Part shown: positions 58,026-64,000 of the stretch, one piece after another
Numbering within the stretch: the first letter of the stretch is position 1
Layout of the letters: each line of letters begins with the position of its first letter
Assembly: GCA_036172665.1 (NCBI GenBank)
Contig: CM069870.1
Span: forward strand, 59,520,212 to 59,584,211
Direction: 5' to 3'
From: Prosopocoilus inquinatus
Lineage: Eukaryota > Arthropoda > Insecta > Coleoptera > Lucanidae
Length of the DNA stretch: 64,000 bases
Notes under the pieces: model-generated
What the model saw: only the letters and a program-made list of their open reading frames with translations
Database searches by the model: none
What the model was told of the DNA's origin: nothing
Program-made: the position numbers and the translations under genes

Positions 58026-58077
58026 TGGTGGAGGTGCCTAAAGTCCCAAAATAATACGTCGTGACGATAAGAAGGGG

Positions 58078-58377
58078 ATGCCAGGTCCATACCAAACAAG
58101 ATCAAACGCAGCAAAGGAATCACCGTTTCATCCACCTCATCGCAGTACAGAAGTCGGATACGAAGAAAAGGAAGTTTTTAGTCCCAAAATAGCACTCTCA
58201 AGGTCACCTCCCCGCACACCAAGAAAGACTACAAAAGAAGACAGCGACGTGTCAACAGAAATAGAACAAACAAGTACAGAAAAATTACGAGGTAATGAAC
58301 AGATTCTAGAAATTTTTACAGCAACTGATAACAGGCACACGAAATCTGTAAAAGGAAATAAGGACCCGAATAAATAG
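58078..58377 (+). CDS. Gag-like leader ORF of element B, hypothetical
   Basis: 99 codons, starting MPGPYQTRSNAAKESPFHP; rich in proline, serine, lysine and threonine; no zinc knuckle and no structural motif I can name. The same N-terminus opens the internal region of A1 (minus from 14,286), so it is conserved between two insertions. It starts 53 bp behind the LTR, where gag normally starts. I infer a remnant or a minimal gag; function unknown. Confidence 0.4.
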   Translation: MPGPYQTRSNAAKESPFHPPHRSTEVGYEEKEVFSPKIALSRSPPRTPRKTTKEDSDVSTEIEQTSTEKLRGNEQILEIFTATDNRHTKSVKGNKDPNK

Positions 58378-58945
58378 GAAACGGAGCAGATAAGGAAGAA
58401 AATGTCCAACACAACAATTCCACAGGCGCTCTCGTTAGATAGGAAACAGAAAAAACCCAAATTAGTACCCCAAGACCCAGGAGCCACGAACCAGCGGCCT
58501 TACTGTTTGACCGAAATGGTAATTTTTCCTCCAGAGTACCACCGCGTGCAACGATGCACAGTACATCCAGCGGATCCAAGACTTCGGTACGACGTGCATA
58601 TGCCAGACTCGGCGAGGAAGCCAGTCTCCGATACGTAGAGCTATAATCACAAAATTAAGAAATGTAATACTAAGAATTAGTTATTTAGAAGAATAATTAG
58701 GAAAATTAGGGATGAAGTGGATATGGAGACCAATAAAAAAGAAAAAACACAGTTCACGAAATAACCATCAACCAAGGGAGAATGGAAACCTTCGAAGCCA
58801 GATTTCAGCATGCAGGAAAGAAAATACAATGGATAGAAGAATGGAGCAAAGAGAGAAGGAAAATTTGAAGTAATGACGGAGAAGATTAGAGACGTTTGAT
58901 TTTTTTTATTGTGGTAATGCCACACAGCAACAGTTGGACGATTAA

Positions 58946-59414
58946 ATGGCAGAAGATGATGATATCCGAAGGACTGTCAAGAAATTGACTTTCGGACTAC
59001 AGGCAGAATTACAGGAATTTGGAACCAATTCAAAAATAAGTTTGCAAGAAGTAAGGCAGTTGAAGACACAGATAGGAACATGGAAAATTCCAGCATTAAG
59101 CTATCTAACACCACACATCACAAACAAACATTCATATCTTAGGTAGCTCGATGAAGCACTCGGATATCCTGTCCACAGAAGAAGAAGATTTCGACAAGAC
59201 TCCCTTGTCCCGGCCTAAAGGAATAGAAAGTGCACTCATCCTCCTGGCCATTTGGACAACGTTGAAATTTTTTGTGATGAAGCCGACTTCTTGGATACAA
59301 CCTGTATACACAAACTTGTCCGGATGTATCAATTCAAACTGGGGCCTCAGGATTATCAAAATGAGTAAATCAGCAGATGAAGAAATTAAATATGTGAGTT
59401 ATGCTAAGAATTGA
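58946..59414 (+). pseudogene. Conserved internal ORFs of element B, function unknown
   Basis: Two short frames, 58,946-59,146 (MAEDDDIRRTVKKLTFGLQA; probably helical, charged) and 59,151-59,414 (MKHSDILSTEEEDFDKTPLS), have counterparts in A1 at about 13,145-12,640, where the first is broken by a stop. Conservation shows a shared element sequence, not a proven protein. Confidence 0.35.
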
Positions 59415-59478
59415 GCATTATGTTATTTAAAGAACTGCTACAGCATTTACGGCAACGCCAGTCCACTGTTTTTAAGAG

Positions 59479-59727
59479 ATGCACGAAGTAGTAGTATATG
59501 TCGCTACAATTGCATTTGTTATTATTATGATTGCTTTAAATATAATGTTGTTAAAGAGATTACTAGGCAGAAAAAGAAGAGAAGAAACTCGAAGAAACAG
59601 GACCGGGCCATCCTGTGAAAGAAAAGGAGACGCATTAAATGGACCAAACCATAAGCTGCATCAAGGAAAAGACCCTCTGGATCGTGCCAAGTCCTCCTTG
59701 AGCCACAAGGTTGGGAAACTCCATTAG
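59479..59727 (+). CDS. Small ORF with one membrane segment in element B, hypothetical
   Basis: 82 codons. MHEVVVYVATIAFVIIMIAL gives a hydrophobic segment at about residues 4-27, followed by a strongly basic stretch (RLLGRKRREETRRNRTG). The layout is that of a single-pass membrane peptide with a basic cytoplasmic flank. It could be chance, or a remnant of an env-like or other membrane protein. A1 is deleted in this part, so no comparison is possible in the window. Confidence 0.3.
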   Translation: MHEVVVYVATIAFVIIMIALNIMLLKRLLGRKRREETRRNRTGPSCERKGDALNGPNHKLHQGKDPLDRAKSSLSHKVGKLH

Positions 59728-60148
59728 ACGCTCCGAAGAAAGAAGCAATCAACATTAGAATGAGTATACGAAGATATAGAAGATATAGATATAGAAGAAA
59801 ATGTGCCGTCAGAAAACCAAAACGAACATGCTCCCTGCCAAGCCAATCGTCATCCCAAATCCTGGCTGAAATACGAAACGGAGGTGAAGAAATTACCAAG
59901 GTATCATTAAATGACTTATGCTTACGTTTTATTTCAACAGAACATTGAAAAAATTAAATGTCAAGGTGGTAAATACTATGTAATATAAGAAGTACGCGCC
60001 GCGAACTATAAAACTTTAGCAAACTCAACGGTTTTCTTTTTCAAGTGCAACGCGCGGGAATTGTTTCGTGACCTTACGCAACAGACAGTTTTCCGCGTGA
60101 CGCGAGTTATTCTTGTGCGGGGACGCACAAGCTTAAAGGGGAGGGAAA

Positions 60149-60983
60149 TGTCACGATAAGGATTTAATTTTTAGCCTAAAATTAATAATTATAAAATGTA
60201 AAGGAGTCGCGACGAAATATTTCCGCGAGGAATAAAGTAGAACAATTAAGACAGCAATCTTGCGAAATCTAAGCTACAAGCGGTTCACGTTTCATAACAA
60301 AACACCAATGGCACGCGCTATATGTGGGACAAATTAATACAACAGGTGATGAAAGGAGAACACAGAAACGTGTCATAACAGTCGAATAGACAGATTTTCG
60401 CCTATATAACGTGCGGAAGAAGATGGGAAGGCAGTCGAACCCGACTCCGGTAGGCTTAGTGCCTACTGTAAGAAGGGCAGCCGCCCTCGCAGTAGAACCA
60501 GCCGTCGACTCAAGTAGGCCTAGTGCCAACTTCCCCAGGAGGACCTTCCTCACCGACGCCGTGCAACCGCCATCCGCGTCGGGACGCTGCCCGTTCCACG
60601 GAGGCATCCTCACCGACGCCTTGCCGCCGCCACCCTCATCAGGACGCTGCCGTTTCCAAGAAGGATCATCATCACCGACGCCTCGCTGCCGCCACCCTCA
60701 TCAGGACATCTCATCGCAATTGCTGCAGCCCTCGAGATGGCCCTGGATCCGGTTAGCCGAATCGTCGGGTCTCTTCAACCCCAGCACAGAGGGATTCCTC
60801 ATCCTCGCTGTCGCAGCCGACACGTCGCGATTACGAGAATCACGAAAACGCACCCCCGCACATTTAAAGATCGTCCACCGATAGATAATAATATTCATTA
60901 AATAAAGGTATACATTATTTTAGTAAACTGTGTTTTCAAGCTCTACCACTGAGAACCCGCTACCTACCCCTAACCACGTGACA
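60149..60983 (+). repeat. 3' LTR of element B
   Basis: Same length as the 5' LTR and nearly identical; differences noted include TGATGAAAGG against TGACGAAAGG, AACGTGTC against AACATGTC, and two changes around GCCGACACGTCGC. Confidence 0.95.
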
Positions 60984-61151
60984 ATAATTTTGGTTATTAT
61001 CCATTTATGACAATTTTCAATTTTTCCAACAGTATTATAAAGAGTTTAAATACAAGTAAACATAAACAATAATTAAGTAACGCTAACTGAAAAATTAATA
61101 TAATGATTAATTTCATTTGGCCCAATCGCAAAGGTTACCATTACCACTGCG

Positions 61152-62215
61152 TTACATGCCTTTACTTCGTAAAACTGCTTGTATTCGCTTAGTCATTGTA
61201 TTTGTTAAATTTTGGCACTGCTCGGGTGTGAATGAATTCCAGATTTGAGTTAATCTTTCTTTTAATTCAAGAATGGTTCTAGCTGGATTACTCGCAACTT
61301 CCTTTTCAACATATGCCAAAGGGTTTCAATACGGGAGAGGTCCGGACTGTTAGATGTCCAATTTAGCAATGGAATATTATGTTGTGACAACCATTCTTGG
61401 ACTATTCTCGCTGTATGACGCAGCACCATCCTGCTGAAAAATATATTCATTTTCGTCTGTCTTCAAATCTTTAATAGATGGGATTAAACTGTCTCTAAGA
61501 ATTTTTATGTACTTATCAGCATTGACAGTGCCTTCTATAAAGTGCAGTTTTCCAGTTCCTTGAGCTGACATGCAACCCCATATCATTAAAGAAGCAGGAA
61601 ATTTTACCTTTCAGCGTAAACAGTCAGTATGATATGTTTCATCTTTAGTTCTCAAAACCCTACTTCGGCTATCGCCCACACAAACCTCACATCGTGACTC
61701 GTCACTCCATATTACACTATTCCATTGTGTCTGAGTCCAATTTGCATGTGTTTTCGCCCAAATCAATCTGCTTTCTTTTTGTTTTAGTGTTAATAGTGGT
61801 TTTTCTTTTGCCTAATAGTTCAGTACTATTATAAAAGGTTCATTAGCTGAGCTAAAACACTTACCTTATAGAAGTTAAAGCCTAACTTTTTGATAGCTCT
61901 AAGACATGTTGATCTTGAAAAATTTTTACCCGTTGCTTTATTCTAATCAACACCTAACTCACCACAGTTTTTACGACGATTTTGTTTTAAGATACGTCGT
62001 AAAGCCATTAAATTTTTTGGTGTTATATTGGAAGTTCGCCCTAAATTCGGCTTCTCTTCTATCGATCCTGTTGTTTTAAACAATTTTACAATATTTCGTA
62101 CGGTGTAACGTGATAATTGCATTTGTTCAGCAATTGTCCCACAAGAATATCCAGAATTTGATAAATTTATAATAACTTTACGTAAATCATTAGATAAACT
62201 TCTACCACGTACCAT
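61152..62215 (-). pseudogene. Tc1-like transposase pseudogene
   Basis: The minus frame from the ATG at 62,215 gives MVRGRSLSNDLRKVIINLSN and the paired-like helix-turn-helix (TIAEQMQLSRYTVRNIVKLF), then GRTSNITP. After frameshifts: KEKPLLTLKQKESRLIWAKT, VIWSDESRCEV (first Asp), MIWGCMSAQGTGKLHFIEGT, FQQDGA (second Asp), HNIPLLNWTSNSPDLSRIET (third acidic residue, Glu) and WNSFTPEQCQNLTNTMTKRI, ending SKGM at 61,152. The DDE residues are all visible, but several frameshifts and stops make it non-functional. Length between first and last codon (about 354) is normal. Confidence 0.9.
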
Positions 62216-62561
62216 TTTGGAACTTTAAATTCTCATATAAAATGATGCGTATGTTGTCAAAATTATATCATGAAAAGCAATTGTTTTATTTCAATCAAAG
62301 GCTATTAAGATCAAGAAGATAAAATTTTACTCATTTGGGCCAAATGAAATGAATCGTTCTTTTAATTTTTCAGTTAGAATTGTCCAACAATTTATTAACA
62401 TTTATTATTGCTGAAAGTGTTTGAAATATATTTAAAAACCTTGAAAATCATGATTAAGGAGTATTAATGAGAAATATTTACTTTAGGGTTTTTAAATTAA
62501 AGTTATATGAAACCTTACTGGTGAAAACGTAACTGGGCCAAATGATATGATTCTGGGCTAG

Positions 62562-64000
62562 TAAATACTAAATAAGGACTTAAATATATAAATATAAATG
62601 TAAAATATGTATAAATGTAAATTACGTGTTATTGAGGATTACTGGAAAACAATTCTAAGCAAGTGTATAAGTAATGTGAAAAGAAAGAAGTACAAAAAGA
62701 CAAGTAAAAATAACTGACTGATTAAGTAGAAATTACAGTAATACTTTAAAAGATAGTGCACAACAACGAGCAATAAACAGTATATAGCAATCATGTTGTA
62801 TGCCTGAGACCAATACATAGATCATCAAAATACTTATCTGCGTTTCTGAACATCTGCACAACTGGACTTCTAATCGTAATGTTAGTTCTAGACCTACAGG
62901 AGTAAAAACTATTGTTGCTTATAGAAGAAATACGTGGTACAACAAGGTAGATATAGCCAAGTAAGTAGGGACAGTCAATTTTATAATTCAGCAGTCTGTA
63001 TAAAAATTCCGCACTACATACTTCCCTACGTGCCAGCAACGATTGGTAACCTTGGAGTAATAATAAGGCAGAATGATCAAAGTTACGTTCCGGATATCTA
63101 TTAAACTTTTTGAAGTGCAAGAACTTTGCATCCCTGAATAATTTCTAGCTGTATTTGATGACAGACATACATATATAGGCTACCAGCTTGTAGAAGCACA
63201 CTTCAACTGACTACGTACTAAAGAGTAATATAGAGAATTTAGAGCTCTGATATCATAAAATGCCTCGAATTACGCATTATGAAACCTAACATTTTAGAAG
63301 CGGATTAACTGATGGAAGAAATATGGCTTCTAAAATTTAACTGTTCGTCAAAAATGACACCAAGATCCTTGACAGAATTTAAGGGGGTAAGCATGTTATT
63401 GTCAACACAGTAAGGAAACTGAATTTTAGTTTTCTTTCTAGTGTAACATATCACAAAGCATTTCTCAACATTTAAGAACAAGTTGTTTTGATTAGGCCAA
63501 GTGTTAAGCAAGTTAATATTATTTTGAAGGCATTCAGCGTCTCGCAAGTCATTTATGCGTTGATAGAGTTTGACATCGTCAGCATGGGCAAAGACAGGAC
63601 AGGTAAGAATATTGAACAAATCATTTACAAATTAATTGAACAATAAGGGTCCTAAGTTAGACCCTTGGAGTACACCAGAGGTAGCAATAAATTCGGCAGA
63701 ACGAAATCCATTGTATGAAATATAATTAACCCTACCGTTCAAATAAGATCTCATAAATTTCAAAAGATTATGACTTAGCCCATAAAATTTAAGTTTCCCA
63801 AGTAAAATGTTGTGGTCAATACGGTCGAAAGCCTTTGAAAAATTGGTATATATAACATCCATTTGCGTTAAGCAGCTTAAAGCAGGACAGATGTTAGTAC
63901 GTTAGTAATAGTAGACCTCCGCTGGATGAAACCAAGTGATATTAGAGTACATAGCGGCTTACGATTTGGCGTAAATAACTTGTTAGAAGATTTTAGAAAA
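62562..64000 (-). pseudogene. Non-LTR retrotransposon RT and C-terminus, runs off window
   Basis: On the minus strand from the window end: SLGFIQRRSTITNVLTSVL (finger), a stop/frameshift, DVIYTNFSKAFDRIDHNILL (first catalytic Asp), SGVLQGSNLGPLLFN, a frameshift, FAHADDVKLYQRINDLRD (the active-site box reads HADD), KDLGVIFDEQLNFRSHISS (thumb). The C-terminus at 63,120-62,791 (ALLLLQGYQSLLARREVCSA, FLYRLLNYKIDCPYLL) fits Jockey/CR1-like ORF2 ends. The 3' UTR breaks at the Tc1 insertion and continues at 57,102-57,010. Confidence 0.85.

Larger units (their letters stand above)
57191..60983 (+). mobile_element. Non-autonomous LTR retrotransposon B, complete, young
   Basis: Two 835-bp LTRs (57,191-58,025; 60,149-60,983) with TGTCACG...CGTGACA ends; a primer-binding region TGGTGGAGGTGCC right after the 5' LTR; a polypurine tract AAAGGGGAGGGAAA (60,135-60,148) right before the 3' LTR; ATAA duplicated at 57,187-57,190 and 60,984-60,987. 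The 2123-bp interior encodes only short ORFs and no protease, RT or integrase, so another element must supply pol. The LTRs differ at only about five positions that I noticed, so the insertion is recent. Internal sequence is shared with element A1 (11,202-15,044). Confidence 0.95.
57103..62561 (-). mobile_element. Tc1-like transposon with IR/DR ends, containing a nested LTR element
   Basis: The ends read CGAGCCCAGAATCATATCAT (left) and CTAGCCCAGAATCATATCAT (right, reverse complement), flanked by TA at 57,101-57,102 and 62,562-62,563. Each terminal repeat is about 230 bp (once the LTR element is removed from the left one) and contains two copies of a CATTTGGCCCA motif, one at the tip and one about 200 bp inside (left about 57,117 and 61,115; right about 62,534 and 62,335). 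This is the inverted-repeat/direct-repeat design known from Sleeping Beauty-type Tc1 elements. Without the insertion the element would be about 1.66 kb. Confidence 0.9.

Overview
The window looks like an arthropod, most likely insect (possibly beetle), nuclear genome: AT-rich DNA without operons, packed with decayed and nested eukaryotic transposons (Penelope-like, mariner, Tc1, hAT, CR1/Jockey-like and I/R1-like non-LTR, LTR elements, tRNA-derived SINE pieces, foldback MITEs). I see no convincing intact host gene and no tRNA or rRNA gene. The only recognisable host-derived coding sequence is a broken CCDC43-like processed pseudogene at about 2.65-3.2 kb. The best reading is intergenic or intronic repeat-rich DNA.

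Layout. 0-6 kb: a 640-bp foldback MITE, the CCDC43-like pseudogene, a SINE piece and a dispersed repeat. 6.2-9.5 kb: a 5'-truncated non-LTR element, a SINE head, and a palindromic Penelope-like (PLE) copy in which part of the GIY-YIG endonuclease region is amplified as 103-bp tandem units and followed by a hammerhead-like ribozyme. 11.2-15.0 kb: an LTR retrotransposon on the minus strand with an ATAC target duplication, split by a solo LTR with its own GTAG duplication, and carrying a second hammerhead motif. 20.9-24.0 kb: LTR pieces, an I/R1-like RT and RNase H pseudogene, a fragment of a ribozyme repeat, and an inverted PLE terminus with a third hammerhead locus. 27.2-31.4 kb: a degenerate LTR element and a nearly complete mariner. 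38.3-40.6 kb: a hAT element with an uninterrupted 487-residue transposase, lying side by side with a 196-bp MITE, all three junctions bearing the same 8-bp target duplication. 45.9-53.8 kb: a PLE split by a 767-bp retrozyme-like insertion and by a 4.1-kb non-LTR element. 57.0-64.0 kb: a three-level nest, with a non-autonomous LTR retrotransposon inside a Tc1-like transposon inside a non-LTR retrotransposon.

The most interesting system is the ribozyme-bearing repeat at 46,891-47,657. It holds two direct and one inverted copy of a unit of about 312 bp. Each copy carries a complete type I hammerhead ribozyme with the CTGAAGA, GAAA and GTC core, a 5-bp stem II, and a stem I with an internal loop. 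The insertion is flanked by a 14-bp duplication of PLE coding sequence. This fits a metazoan retrozyme: a small non-autonomous element that self-cleaves into about 312-nt RNA and is thought to use PLE machinery, which is present in the same window. Four further loci (9.4, 13.6, 22.6 and 24.0 kb) carry hammerhead motifs or fragments.

All calls come from reading the sequence by eye. Family names rest on motif recognition, and boundaries are exact only where target duplications or terminal repeats are stated.
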